A stretch of 64,000 nucleotides of DNA from Taiwanofungus camphoratus (lineage: Eukaryota > Basidiomycota > Agaricomycetes > Polyporales > Taiwanofungaceae), in assembly GCA_003999685.1 (NCBI GenBank), contig CP021228.1, positions 1,612,001 through 1,676,000 on the forward strand, read 5' to 3'. Below the pieces are notes generated by a model. That model made no database searches and had not been told where the DNA came from. It saw only the letters and a list, made by a program, of their open reading frames with translations. The translations under genes and the position numbers were made by a program. Of this stretch, positions 21,905 through 35,027 are shown one piece after another. Position 1 is the first letter of the stretch. Each line of letters begins with the position of its first letter.

Positions 21905-23074
21905 TCATTGCTCGCCATCACCATAATCCTCGAACCCGTAGTCGTCCCACTCATCGTCGTTCATGTAGGAGTTCGAGGGCGGGTCGTAATCCCTGCGGCG
22001 ATAAGCAGGTGGTGGAGAAACGACAGGGGGGATGTGATAACTGGACGGGGGAGGTGGGACGACTGAGGGAGGCGTGAATCGGCCGGCAGGGCCACGAGTG
22101 AAAGGGCCAGTACTTGCCCCGGGTTCTGCAAGGTGTTGGTTGGGCGGTATACCCAGTCCGGACAAATGGTTGAGTGATTGCCCGGGGGCGCGTGGGTGAG
22201 GGTATGGCGTATCGGTCCGCGATGGACCGGCTGTTGCATTGATGTGAGGGGCGGGCGGCCCATTGCTTTGGGAGCGGGGTGGGACAGGGGGAAGGGGTTG
22301 TTCTCTTCTGGACATCAGGACGCGTGGAGGGTTGGTGGCGGACATGATGGGGATGGGTGCCTGTGTGGGTCGGTGAATCGAGTCGACCATCTCGCGGCGA
22401 CGACCTTCTCCCGGGGCGGGTAAGATGGGTGGGGCAGAGGCGTGGCGTGCTACCGTGCACTCTCGAGATAGATGTCCTGGGGCAGTGCGATGGCACCTGG
22501 CGCAGGTGTAGTCTGGGCAGTCACGTACCCAATGCATCATGCTGCCGCATGCGTGACAGCGTCCTCGAGGTCTCCAGTTGGGCCCGGGGCGCATGTAGTT
22601 GGGGAGGGAGTCGATTCTACTAGGTACGGCTCCGATGGACTGTTGTCCGGCTGGGGTATCGATAAACACCTGTAGGGGGTCCTCAGGTTCAGGCGGTGGG
22701 GTAGGTCCACGTGTGACGATGTCGGGCTGCGAGCGTCGCACGAACCGATGGTGGTCGGTTCGTCGGTGTGGGGCGATCATGTCTTGCAGGTGGCGGGCCA
22801 TGGACATATCATCCATCTTTCGTAGGGTGCGGACCACCTTGAAGTCCAACTGCCTGATTTTGTTCTTCCATATGGCCAGCTGTTCCGTAGCGTCGTCCAC
22901 CGCTCCCAAGTACTGCAACCTGGCGTCGATGTATTCTCCGTATGCTTCTTGCTCATCCTGGTTGTTTCGTGTGTTTGGCATGGAACAAAGCAACCGCGCG
23001 ATATCCCTTGAGTGTCGAGTCAAGAGGTCGAGGAGGATGGGGTCTGCGTCATAGATCCAGCGAGGGTAGTACAA
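21905..23074 (-). other. R2 extra 3' ORF, 389 codons open, double zinc knuckle and Pro-rich tail
   Basis: Lies after the chromodomain, where some retroelements have env. No signal peptide or membrane helix is seen. N-terminal helical part (MYYPRWIYDADPILLDLLTR ...), then CHACGSMMHWVRDC and CARCHRTAPGHLSREC back to back, then a long Pro/Arg-rich tail ending in an acidic stretch. Zinc knuckles point to RNA or DNA binding. R1 keeps a related piece in the same place. It may start further upstream, towards 23.3 kb. Confidence 0.7.
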
Positions 23075-23356
23075 GACGTCAGCTTGTCGAGGTAGAGCGC
23101 CTTCCCCTGGTACGGGGTTGCGGAACTGGGCGGCGGTTGGGAGTCCGAAGAGTGGGCCGTTACCGGAAGATGCCGATGATGAGGATGACGAGGACGGTAT
23201 CGCTGTAGGGGATGTGGCCGTCTGAGGTGTTCGAGTAGCACGTCGACTAGCGAGGAAGGCGTGGGCTCAGCCGCGAGCGGCAGCTTGAGCGTAGGTATTG
23301 GACTGGCGAGGCATGTTGCGAGGGGGTGGTAGTTCGTCTGAAAGAGTGAACTGGTC

Positions 23357-26300
23357 CTAGCCCAAGTTCTTTCGCTCCTTATATGCTCCGAGGAGCTCCT
23401 CCGCAGTACCGGCTAAATTCGCTTCCGGTTCCCATGAGTCATCAGCCGAGGAATATCCTTTCCACCTGATCCTGTACTCGTGGCGTTTTGTCCGTAAGTT
23501 CTTCTGATGTCCGATGATGGCTTCGACTTCGTAGTTATCTTCGCCTTCGATAAGTTCCGGGGGCGGTCTCGTGTAGTTCTGGCCATGGATCTCCGTCTCC
23601 GTATATGGCGATAGAAGAGCTGCGTGGAAAACTGGATGTACTCGCCATGTTTCCGGAAGCTTTAGCTTGTACGAGACCGGGCCTAGGGCTTCGACAATTT
23701 CGAAGGGTCCCTCTCTCTTGGGTGCCAGCTTCCTGGAGGGGTATGGCAGTTTTAGGTTCCGAGAGTCGAGCCAAACCTGCTGTCCTTTGCGAAAACCTTT
23801 CCCTCGTGGTTTGATCCGCTTAGCCAATACCGCCTGTGCTAGCTCCATTGCCGCGTGTGCTTGGTCCCTTATCTTCTGGAGATTCTTTAGACGGTAAGCT
23901 GCGCCGGGTGTGTCCGATCCCTTGTGTACAACGGGGATTCCTCGCGGTTCGAAACCCATCATGACTTTAAACGGTGACGCCTTGATCGTCGAGTGTTCCC
24001 TAGAGTTGTGAGCGAATTGTGCTGCACTGAGTAGGGAAGACCATTTATCCGAATTGTTGCTTGTGAAGCACCGAAGGTATATTTCGAGTTCCTGATTTAC
24101 CCGTTCTGTTTCTCCGTCCGTCTGAGGGTGGAAAGCCGTGCTCATGGCGGACTGTACTCCTGTCATGCGACATAGCTCTTGGAACACCTTTGATGCGAAT
24201 TGCGGTCCGCGATCACTGATCACCTTGTCTGGGAGCCCGAACCATTTGTAGACCTCATTGTAAAGAAGCTCCGCCGTTCCTTGCGCGTCAATGGTTTTGT
24301 TGCATGGAATGAAAATTACCCCCTTACTTAGGTCGTGGTCCACTACGACCAAAATCGAATCGTAGCCGTTGGAAAGGGGTAAATCCGTGATGAAATCGCA
24401 ACAGAACGTGCTGAAGGGTGTGGCGTGAGCGGCGGCTCGGATAGGGACGAGGGCGGGGCGGTCCGGGTGGGTGTTAACCTTCATTTGCTGACAAGTGCCG
24501 CAACCTTTGACGTATCGTGTGATGAAGTCAGCCATTCCAGGCCACCAGTAGTCTCGTCGAATAGACGAGACGGTCTTTTGAATTCCAGGGTGACCGGCGG
24601 AGGGAAGATCGTGGTAATTCAAGACCGTTTGTCGCTGTAGGTCCTCGTTCAGGGGGATATATACCCGATTATCGTAGAGGAGGTCTCCGTCTCGAATTGT
24701 CCAGTGATTGTCTAAGCCGTTTTGTGCGCTATTCAGGCCGTCCATATATACCGAGTCGTTTACACCTGCCTTCCGAATGGAAGTCCTTAGGCTGGTGTCG
24801 ATTGCTGCTGTCCATACTTTGTCTGGTAGGACGGTTACATCCTGGTTGTCGGATGAGCCATCGTCGTGATCGGGGCGTCGGGAGAGTGCGTCGCTTTGCA
24901 CCATTTGTGTGCCGGGTACATGAACCAACCTGTAATCGAACTCAGATAGGCGAAGAGCCCATCATGCTTGCCTTCGATTCAGATTCCGTGCCGTTTTCCA
25001 GTATGTCAGATTCTTGTGATCGCTGTAAATCATGACTGGATATGGGCTACCGATGAGGAGGTGACTCCATTCATTGAGCCCTCTCATGACCGCCATAAGT
25101 TCCCGATCGTAGACATCGTAATTTCGTTCCGCCGGTGTCATGCTCTGGGAGATATAACCGCACGGGTGCCAATCTCCATTCTCATCCTTTTGCCTGAGGA
25201 CAGCGCCGGTGGCAAATTTCGACGCATCGGTTTCCATTGCGAACGGTTTCTCCAGATCGGGCATTAATAGGACCGGCTGTTCCAGGAAAGCTTTCTTTAG
25301 TGCTTCGAAAGCTTCCTGCTGTTCACTGTCCCAGTGCCATTTGACGTCCTTTCGCGTAAGCGAAACTAGTGGTTGGGCCAAGTGCGAGAATCGATGTATG
25401 AACCGACGATAGAAGTTTCCAAATCCGACGAACGACCTGACCTCCCTGAGGTTTTTGGGTATCGGCCAATCTTTGATACCGGCTACCTTGACTGGGTCCA
25501 TGGCGAGTTGTCCGGGTCTGATGATCATGCCTAGGAATTCGACTTCTTGCACGTCGAACTTGCATTTCTCCGGCTTGAGATATAGATCGTTATCTCGAAG
25601 TCGCTCGATAACTCGCCGTGTCCGTTTCTTATGCTCCTCAGGGTCCGTCGAGTAGATAAGGATGTCGTCCATATAGATTGCTAACCATCCTTCCTTGAGC
25701 ATGTCCGCGAAGACCGTGTTCATCATCCGTTGGAATGTCGCCGGTGAGTTGCACATCCCGAAGAACATTACCAGGGGTTCATAGAACGAGGGAGGTCCTT
25801 CCCCAGCTGCTGGAACACCGAAAGCCGCTTTCCATTCGTCTCCTTCCCGGATCCGTACGTTGTTATACCCTTGCCTGAGGTCCATCTTAGTGAAGATGGT
25901 CGCCTTGTTTAACCGTTCCAAAAGTTCCGATATGAGAGGGAGTGGATAGCGATCCTTGACAGTTCCCTCGTTGAGTTCTCGATAATCCTGACAAGGTCGA
26001 TATCCCCCATCTTTCTTTTCTACAAAGAAAAACGGGCTAGCCAATGGTGATTTCGATGGACGAATGTAGCCTTTCTGGAGGTTTTCTTCCAAGAACTTAT
26101 CCAGTTCCTCTCGTTCCTCTCTGTTGAGCGAATAAGTGGACTGCTTGAATTCCTTGAAATCTTCCTTTAGGTTGATCTCGTGATCGTGTTCCGTGTGCTT
26201 AGGGAGTCGGGCTGCCGCTTGCTTGTCGAACACCGGAAGAAGATCGTGAAGGTACTCAGGAACGAGTTCCGTGACCGGTTTCTCTTCTTTCTTGGCGTGT

Positions 26301-27193
26301 TCTTTAATAGCGAGTTCCGTGGACGTAGTGAGTCGACCGATGTCGTGCTTGACCTGCCAGATAAGACCGTTCTCGAGGCTACGATATGCTCCATCGAGAG
26401 GGTACTCCTTTTCCGTAAGCGGAACGTCTCGATATGCGGGGTGTGAACCCCGTCCGTATGTGGTGATCCGGTCGTCTCCTTCGATGAACGCTATGACCAG
26501 CTCATCGTCGTCGATCGTCTCCATGGCCTGTTCGAGTGTGATACCGTTTACCGAGCTTTCTTCCGGGGTTGAGACTGGCAAATCTCGGTGTGTCATTAGA
26601 CGAGGGGTTTCCGTGGTTGGTAAGACTGGAGACATGGTGTCCATGACGTCCCCATCTCCTTCGTCCTCTACTTCTTCGATAGAGGGTTGGCGGGCTTTAA
26701 TGATTTCCCTGGAGAGAGACTCTGCGGTCAGTCTCTTGATCTCCAGTCGTTTGGCTCTTGTTTCTAACAGGTTCTTCTTCCATTCCCTAGATTCCTCCAG
26801 GGTCATGCGGTGTTTGAGCTCCACCCATCCTGCTTTCCAGTCGATGTCTGGGTTTTCTAGTTTGAGCCAGGTATGCCCGAAGATAATATCTTCCTTTCCT
26901 ATGCTGGCTACATAGGCCTTAACGAATCGGGGTTCTCCTCCTATTTTGTACGAAAGGAGGGCCCTCTTTGTGATGACAGCTTGCTTGTTAGCCGTCCCGT
27001 CCACATTGAACACGGGCATTGGGCGAGGTAGAGCCTCAGTGCGGATGTTGTGTTCTTTAACAAATCTGGGATGTATGAATATCCCAGAGGCGCCACTATC
27101 AATGAAGGCGTGCGCTTCGACGTCTTTTCGTCCCACAGTTATCGGAATGTGTAAGGCCCTTTCATTCCGAACTACTAGTACAACACGGGACAA
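23357..27193 (-). other. R2 pol region (PR-RT-RH-IN-chromodomain)
   Basis: Protease with AHAFIDSGASGIF; reverse transcriptase with YMDDILIYS around 25650-25680; RNase H (YDVYDRELMAVM); integrase with the zinc-binding segment near GHPGIQ...CGTCQQMK and catalytic core FCCDFITDLP...VISDRGPQF; chromodomain with YEVEAIIGHQ...YRIRWKGYSSADDSWEPE at the C-terminus. This domain order defines the chromovirus branch of Ty3/gypsy, whose chromodomain steers insertion to marked chromatin. Confidence 0.93.
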
Positions 27194-27237
27194 TGAAACT
27201 GAAACGGGCAGTGGTTGCGTCGACTCACCCTGCCCCT

Positions 27238-28569
27238 TTAAAAATCCTCGGTGGCCAACTCTTCCATGACCTCTCTTTTCTCATCGGCCGATAAGCTCTT
27301 GATGTAAAAGCGATAGTCCGTGGGGCGTGAGTCCTGCGCCCTGGGCGTGTTCTTCGTTCCGGCTGCCGCCTTCTTGCGACAGTCGCGTGCCGAGTGTCCC
27401 CTATTGTGGCAATAGAAGCATAGGTTGTTGTTGCGGTGGTATTTCCTTTCGCTTTCGTTCAAGGAGCAACCATCCGTCCATTGCTTCCTGTTTGGGGCGG
27501 ATGAAGAGGTGCGTGAGGGGCGCGTAACAGCTGCGTCTACGTCCATGGGTTCCCCATAGTCGATCGAGGTGGTGACGTTGGAGATCTGGTCGATCCCCCT
27601 GTAGATTGCGTCCAAGGATAGGACGTCCCTGTACCATTTGTCCATGGTGTCCGGCCTTTCGGATGTGGCCCTTCCGGCTAAGGTGGCGTAGATCTGACGG
27701 TCTAGCCCCTTAATGAATATCGCCCTGAGGGTAGGGTAATCGTTCTCGGTGCGCTGTCCTTTCGCATCGATGGTTGCGTCCTTCAACTTCGCCTTTTCGG
27801 CCAAGAGTCGGAATCTCTCCACATACATTTTAGTAGTGGCCCTCGTTTTCTTGTTCAGCTGTTTGGCTGGTAGTTCCATGAGCACCTGATGTGCCCGCTG
27901 CACTCCCTCGTGTTCAGGAAATGCCAACTTGAGAGATCCCTTGAACAGGTCCCAGGTCCTGTAAGGTGCTTGACCCCCCGCAGCTCGTTCGTAGAATGTG
28001 TCACGCCATATGCGTGCGTCTTGCCCTCCCTTCATGAGAGCGACCGTAAATGCGATCTTTGCGTCGTCGCTGAGGTTGGTGTTGTTCGTGGCGGTGAAGT
28101 AGTGCTCCACCCGCTGGATAAATCGATCCAGGTCTTCCCCTTGCCCGGTGAAGGGGTCCGGCGCAGGAATGTCGAGCTTGAGGGCTCGAGCTCCTTGCTG
28201 CTGGGTCTAGAGGCGAGCGATGAGTGCCTCCAGCTGTTGTTGTGTCATGTTCCCTATGGTTGCCATCGTGACTCGTCGAGGTGTGGGTGCGGATATTATA
28301 GGAGTGGATGAGGAAGAGGATGGAGTGGGAGTGGGTGTTCGAGAAGTCGAGGCGGTGAACGTTTCCTCGGTGGGTGGTTCGATGGGTGTGGATTCCTGTG
28401 ATCCTCCCGTGAATAAGACGCTGATGTCTTTTCCTTCGTCGACAGGGTTTCGCTGGAAGTAGGTAACGAGGTTGGCCTGTGCTTGTTGGATGGGTCGTCT
28501 GGATGTTGTTCTAATCCAGGTAAGCGGTGAACTCGGATAGATCGGGTTCCGGTTCGCGTCTACGAACAC
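27238..28569 (-). other. R2 gag region
   Basis: Capsid-type region followed by a CCHC knuckle CFYCHNRGHSARDC. An N-terminal Pro/Ser/Thr-rich part precedes it. Matches R1 gag along most of its length. Confidence 0.88.
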
Positions 28570-28716
28570 TCGTTGTTCGATGTCGTAGAGAAGTGGTTCC
28601 TCTCCCCGTGAAGGTAACCCCCAATATTCAGGATCGACGGTCCTGATATAAGACGTGGTAGTGGATGTAGGCCCGCTAGATGGTACTAGGGGCGGTTTAG
28701 CGTAAGTCTGATCTTT

Positions 28717-29192
28717 TGATACAAATTGGTATCTCGGATCCTATATGTTGCCTCACACGTGAGGGCCTGACCACGATAGAAGGTGGCGAGGTCTTATGGT
28801 CGATATAGACCGAGTGTCGTGAAGTCCGTAGACTCGAGCGAGTATCACTCAGATGTGAGCGAGAGGATACAAGACACGAATATAATGGTAACCAGATCAG
28901 ACTTAAGGTCCGACCTAAACTAAAGTACATGCTATATATACAAGTACGTATCCTGAGCACGGACCAAGAACTACTCTAGGGCAGGAGGTCCGTAATGTGG
29001 TACGACTATAGATAAATGCAGAGTGGTGCGATCCGGGCGTATTAGCAATATGTATGAGTGATGAGGAATGTGGTAAGCGGCCTGGATATGAGTCAGAGTC
29101 CTATGCGTAAGCGGGGCCGATCCGGGGCCCGTACAGTAGTAATCAATACGTAATCAATGACGTGGTAATGATAAGAAATGGAAATTGTATCA
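28717..29192 (-). repeat. R2 5' LTR (coding sense)
   Basis: 476 bp, TGATACAA ... TTGTATCA; contains TATATATA near 28931. Next to it inside the element is an AAAGATC..ACTTACGC motif like that of R1 (likely primer-binding site). Confidence 0.93.
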
Positions 29193-32100
29193 GCATCGGG
29201 AATATTCGTGCATCCACGATTTGTTAGGGAACACAAGCTACGGACTGAGGCATTGCCACGCCCAATACCGGTGTTCAACGTGGACGGCACTGTCAACAAG
29301 CAAGCGCTCATTAACAAACGAGCCTTGCTATCATACAAAATCGGGAACGAGCCCCAGTTTGTCAAAGCATACGTGGCCAGTATAGGGAACGAAGATGTCA
29401 TCTTCGGACATACATGGCTCAAACTCAAGAACCCCAGTATCGACTGGAAGGGGGGTCGTGTGGAACTGAAGCACCGCATGACCCTGCAAGAGTCTCGAGA
29501 GTGGAAGAAGGGGATTATCGCGCAACGAGTAGCGCGACTGGAGCTGAAGAAACTAGCCGAACGAGAACAGGAAGAAGCCCTGGATCCCGTGCTAGACTAT
29601 GAGGTAGACTGATCAGCACCCCCTTGTCCACAGGTAGCGGCATTCCTCGCCGAACGAGACAAACGCCTCAAGCAACAATGGCAGCCCACCATTGAGGAGG
29701 TAGAGGACGAAGGAGACTTCGAGGTAATCGACACCATGTCTCCTGTCTTACCAACAACAGAAATGTCTAGGCAGACTGCACACCGCGACATCCCAGTCGC
29801 ACCCCTGGTAGAAGAATCGGTCAATGGTATCACGTTAGAACAGGCGATGGAAACGATCGACAACGATGAACTGGTCATAGCGTTCATCGAGGGAGACGAT
29901 CAGATCACAACATATGAACGGAACTTACACCCGGCGTATCGAGACACCCCACTTATGGAAAAGAAGTACCCTCTCGACGGAACTTATTGTCGTCTCGAAA
30001 ACGGTCTTATCTGGCAGGTCAAGCACGACATCGGTCGACTCACCACGTCTACGGAACTCGCTATCAAGGAACACACCAAGAAAGAGGAGAAACCAGTCAC
30101 GGAACTCGTCCCCGAGTACCTCCATGATCTCCTCCCGGTGTTTGACAAAGCCAAGGCAGCGAGGCTTCCCCAACATTCAGAGTTCGACCACGAGATAAAT
30201 CTCAAGCCGGATTTTAAGGACTTCAAGCAGTCGACGTATTCTCTCAACTGGGATCAACGAGCAGAACTGGACAAGTTCCTCGAAGAGAATATAGAGAAGG
30301 GGTACATCCGACCGTCCAAATCGCCACTCGCAAGCCCGTTCTTCTTCGTGGATAAGAAGGACGGCGGATACTGACCATGCCAGGACTACAGGGAACTCAA
30401 CGAGGGAACGATCAAGGACAGATACCCTCTTCCCCTCATAACGGAACTTCTGGAACGCCTCAACAACGCCACGATCTTCACAAAGATGAACCTTCATCAG
30501 GGATACAATAACCTTCACATCAAGGAAGGTGACAAATGGAAAGCGGCGTTCGATGTTCCAGCAGCTGGAGAAGGACCTCTCTCATTCTACAAACCCCTGG
30601 TAATGTTCTTCGGGATGTGCAACTCACTGGCGACGTTCTAACGGATGATGAACACGGTCTTTGCAGACATGCTCAAGGAAGGATGGTTGGCAATCTATAT
30701 GGATGACATCCTTATCTACTCGACAGACCCCGAGGAGCATAAGAAGCGAACACGGCGAGTTATCGAACGACTTAGAGATACCGATCTGTATCTCAAACCA
30801 GAGAAATGCAAATTCGACGTGCAAGAAGTCGAATTCTTAGGCATGATCATTAGACCCGGACAACTCGCCATGGACCCCGTCAAGGTAGCTGGCATTAAGG
30901 ACTGGCCGATACCTAAGAACCTCAGGGAGGTTCGGTCATTCGTCGGATTTGGGAACTTCTACCGTCGGTACATACACAGATTCTCGCATTTGGCCCAGCC
31001 TCTGGTCTCGCTTACGCAAAAAGACGTCAAATGGCACTGGGACGATGAACAGCAGGAAGCTTTCGAGGCACTAAAGAAAGCTTTCTTGGAACAACTGGTT
31101 TTACAGATGCCCGACCCGGAGAAGCCGTTCACGTTGGAAACGGATGCATCAAAGTTCACCACGGGCGCCGTCCTCAGGCAAAAGGATGACAACGGCGATT
31201 GGCATCCTTGCGGTTATATTTCTCAGAGCATGACGCCAGCGGAACAAAATTACGACGTCTATGACCGGGAACTCATGGGCGTCATGAGAGGACTCAACGA
31301 ATGGAGTCACCTTCTCATTGGAAGCCCATATCCAGTCATGATCTATAGCGACCACAAGAATCTGACGTACTGGAAAACGGCACGAAACCTTAATCGAAGA
31401 CAAGCACGTTGGGCTCTCCGCTTGTTCGAGTTTGATTATAGGTTAATTCATGTACCGGGCACGCAAATGGTGCAAAGTGACGCACTCTCCCGACGCCCCA
31501 ACCACGACGATGGTTCATCAGACAACCAGGATGTAACCGTCCTACCAGACAAGGTATGGGCAGCAGCAATCAACACGAGTCTCAGGGCTTCCATTGCGGA
31601 AGCATGCGTAAATGACTCAGTGTATGCAGAAGGGATGCGTAATGCACGAAACGGCTCAAACGACCACTGGACAATTCGAGACGGAGACCTCCTCTACGAC
31701 AATCGGGTGTATATTCCCCTGGATGAGGATCTACGACGACAAATGGTCTCGAATTATCACGACCTCCCCTTCGCCGGCCACCCCAGAATTCAGAAAACTC
31801 TCTTGTCTATCCGACAAGACTACTGGTGGCCTGGAATGGCTGACTTCGTCATGCGATACGTCAAAGGTTGCGGCATCTGCCAGCAAATGAAAGTTAACAT
31901 GCACCCCACCCAACCAGCCCTACTCCTGATCAAATCCACGCAGCATGCCACTCCGTTCAGTACATTCTGCTGCGATTTCATTACAGATTTGCCGACTTCG
32001 GAGGGCTACGATTCAATTTTGGTCGTTGTGGACCACGATCTTACGAAGGGGGTAATTTTCATTCCATGCAACAAAACGATTGACGCATCAGAAACAGCCG

Positions 32101-33003
32101 AGGCATTATATCGTGAGGTTTACAAGTGGTTTGGTCTTCCGGACAAGATCATTAGCGATCGAGGACCACAATTCGCATCAAAGGTATTTCAGGAGCTCTG
32201 CCGTATGACCGGAGTCAAGTCGGCTATGAGCACAGCGTTTCACCCTCAAACGGACGGAGAGACAGAACGAGTCAACCAGGAACTAGAAATCTACCTGTGA
32301 TGCTTCACGAGCAACAACCCGGACAATTGGTTGTCGCTGCTGGGCTCAGCACAGTTCACTCACAACTCGCGTGAGCACTCTACAATCAAGGCGTCACCCT
32401 TCAAGGTCATGATGGGCTATGAACCGCGAGGGATTCCCGTCGTACACCCCGGATCGGACACACCGGGCACCGCTTATCGACTGCGGAACTTACAGAAGAT
32501 TCGGGAAAACGCACACTCAGCAATGGAGCTAGCACAGGCGGTGTTAGCAAGACGTGTGAAACCCAAGGGAACAGGTTTCCGCAAAGGACAAAAGGTATGG
32601 CTAGACTCACAGAATCTAAAGCTGCCATACCCGACGAGGAAGTTGGCTCCCAAGCGCAAGGGCCCCTTCGAAATCACGGACGTTCTAGGACCGGTGTCTT
32701 ACAAGCTGAAACGCCCGACGACATGGCGAGTGCATCCCGTTTTCCACGCCACACTTCTTTTGCCATACACTGAGACGGACACGCATGGTCCCAACTACAC
32801 GGAACCACCACCGGAGCTTATCAGCGGCGAAGATAACTATGAAGTCGAAGCTCTGGTCAGACATCGTGAGAATCGCTGAAGGAATCGCCGAGAATATCGA
32901 GTCAGGTGGAAAGGTTACTCATCCGCCGATGACTCATGGGAATCGGAAGAGAACTTAGCCGGTACTGCGGACGAGCTGCTAAACGCATATAAGCAGCGCA
33001 AGA
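29193..33003 (+). other. R1 pol region downstream of R2 (fossil)
   Basis: Holds protease remainder (SGIFVHPRFV), reverse transcriptase with YMDDILIYS near 30691-30720, RNase H, integrase (H2C2 knuckle, FCCDFITDLP core) and a C-terminal chromodomain near 32830-32990. The first part of the protease lies before R2 at about 20983-21092. Broken at several points. Confidence 0.85.
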
Positions 33004-33010
33004 ACTTACG

Positions 33011-33307
33011 ATGAGTGGAATCAGTTGCATTTTCACCCCACTCATCATCCGCATGTCTCAGTCAAACGGTCCTTCATCCTCGTTCATTCGTTACGGTCCG
33101 TGCTACCTCTGTGGTAGCACTCGTCACTCGCACAGGACGTGCCCCGACTACAAATGTCTCCGCTGTAGTCGCCCATCGCCTGGGCATCTTACGTGCGAAT
33201 GCACCACCATTAACTACGCATTCGCCAACGACCCGGTACCACCATATCATCCAGAGTGGTTCCTGCATGTCGTTAAACTGCGAGGGTACGACCGTGCACG
33301 TTGTTAA
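33011..33307 (+). other. R1 extra 3' ORF with double zinc knuckle (fossil)
   Basis: Lies between the chromodomain and the 3' LTR. Contains CYLCGSTRHSHRTC followed closely by CLRCSRPSPGHLTCEC, the same two-knuckle arrangement as the extra ORF of R2. Shorter than the R2 version. Confidence 0.6.
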
Positions 33308-33581
33308 ACTACACTGTACGACCGACATGTCGTAAAACTGTAAAGTTCGAGCTAAAAGGATGCTCGCGGTTGGAGGGGTCATCCCCTATGGGTTCAAGGG
33401 TCATCCCTTATCGGTTGCGGTGAAACACCCGCTTGTCACTTCCAGGAAAGTTTTTCAAGTTCGTCCTCGGAAGTTTGTCAAGTTCGTCGACGGTCGTCAA
33501 AGTTCGACTCGGAGAAACTCGACACGTCCCCATTGGAGTTTAGTTGATTGACCAGGCGTTCAATCATAAGTAGGGGGGTAA

Positions 33582-34125
33582 TGATACAACTTCTTTTTAT
33601 TGCGTATCTTATCGGTCGGATCTCGGAACGGTCCTGCGACCTTTTGCTTCTAGGACGGGCCTCGGGTAGGCCCAGCTTCTTCGCGCAGCATCTTGACTCA
33701 TCGCTGCTTACGGTACGGGCCCCGGTTACTCATGGACACTGACTCATATCGGGCCCCGTTTACACATTCTGTCTTACGCTTACTGATTGCTAATATGGCC
33801 CGATGACTCATATCACCTTACTTACGCTTACTCATGCTGATTCTTAGACCACGTGCCATGGTCTGTGTGCAGGGTAGAATACGTATATAAGGCCCTGTAC
33901 TTTGTAGGTCGGACCTTAAGTTCGATCTGGTTACCAAGTAGCTAGTTACCACTAGCAATCTTATACTTGTATCTTGCGACCTCTCGCTTCGTACCTGAGT
34001 ACTCGCTCGACTCTATCAACTTCGCCCAGGAGGACATACGCAGTGTCCATAAAGCCTCACTACTATCGCTAGTAGTCAGGTCCTCACGTCTGAGGCTTTC
34101 CGGTCGTTGATACCAGCTTGTATCA
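33582..34125 (+). repeat. R1 3' LTR
   Basis: 544 bp, about 97 per cent identical to the 5' LTR. Preceded by a purine-rich tract with six G in a row. Confidence 0.9.
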
Positions 34126-35027
34126 CCTCCCTGCATTTCTCAGCCTCCTCTCTGCATCTCTTTTCCTCCTCCTTGCATCTCTCTGCATCCTGCTCACATC
34201 TCTCTGCCTCCTCCCTTGCAGTGTCTGCAGAGAGAATTCATTTTCTCTCAATGATGCCATCTTCAATCCCTCGTAATTTAGCCTCGAACTTTGATCTGAG
34301 CCTTTGGGCTTGCCTGGTCAAGTCTGGCTGTCTCATCACATGGATGGCCCACGCAAACTCTCCAGCCTTGCGTGCGTTCTTATCTTCCAGCTGCTGCATC
34401 ACATTCTCTCCAGCAACAAGACGAAGTGCCAGTCCCACAAACCAGTAGCATTGTGTGGTTTGCAATTGGTATCTTGGATATTCCTTGTTCAGAACAGAGC
34501 AGGCCACAATGACCGAGGCGATAGTCAGAGTCTCCGTCAAGGGGTGTCATACAATCTCATCAGAGGCACTCATTGCTGCAATGACATCCTGCACAGTGTA
34601 GATGGTGATGGGGTCGTGTGCAGGGAGATCAGGGGAAAGTGAGCTGCTGGTGAGGGACATGCTTGATGCGTTTGTGGAAGAACTATTGGCGGACATGATG
34701 GTACATTTGATGCGCAGAGCATCAATGACGCTTCTCTGGTAGCTGATTTGCGATAACATATTTATGATTCGGCAGAGCCCTGAGCTTCCAAAGTGTGATC
34801 TTGGAGATGACACAGTCGTAGAGTCTGGGGTCACCGCTGATGTAGAGCTGCTCGAGTGTAATGATAGAGTATGGCTTATTGTCAGAGTGGGGGTTTTTAT
34901 CACATGGTTCGAAGAGACGTTTCAGATGTACGGTGTTGTCGATGGAAGACATGAACAGTAGTTGTAATTGTAGTTGTATATGAAGGCTGGAGAAGGGCGA
35001 GTGACCAGAAAGGTATTTGAAGTGCAT
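34126..35027 (-). pseudogene. unidentified arm gene, left copy
   Basis: Starts MHFKYLSGHSPFSSLHIQLQ and continues with ITLEQLYISGDPRLYDCVIS; in another frame, AHDPITIYTVQDVIAAMSAS and NKEYPRYQLQTTQCYWF...EFAWAIHVMRQPDLTRQ. Compared with the right-arm copy it lacks two bases near 34760-34770, so the frame is broken. I do not recognise a named domain. Layout (globular part, then coiled coil, then a possible membrane helix) suggests a host-type multicopy gene and not a transposase. Confidence 0.55.

Larger units (their letters stand above)
21093..29192 (-). mobile_element. R2: young Ty3/gypsy chromovirus, nested in R1, coding on the minus strand
   Basis: 8.1 kb; 476-bp LTRs that differ at only two positions by my count, so it is the youngest element here. 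Target duplication GCATC at 21088-21092 and 29193-29197. Minus-strand order: LTR, gag, protease-RT-RNase H-integrase-chromodomain, extra zinc-knuckle ORF, LTR. It looks largely whole, with about two or three interruptions. Its proteins and primer-site motif show it is a relative of R1, though the LTRs have diverged outside a shared core. Confidence 0.95.
18973..34125 (+). mobile_element. R1: Ty3/gypsy chromovirus fossil with R2 nested inside
   Basis: LTRs at both ends begin TGATACAAC and end TGTATCA; the element is flanked by the 5-bp duplication CCTCC (18968-18972 and 34126-34130). Without R2 it is about 7.0 kb. Order on the plus strand: LTR, gag with CCHC knuckle, protease, reverse transcriptase, RNase H, integrase, chromodomain, extra zinc-knuckle ORF, purine tract (AGTAGGGGGGTAA, just before 33582), LTR. 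The two LTRs differ at about 18 of 544 bases (near 97 per cent identical), so it is of middle age here. The coding part is broken in several places (roughly six to ten), besides the R2 insertion. Confidence 0.93.

Noticed and set aside
23357-27193. R2 pol as a host gene
   Set aside because: Flanking LTRs, target duplications and the full Ty3/gypsy domain order show that it is an element.
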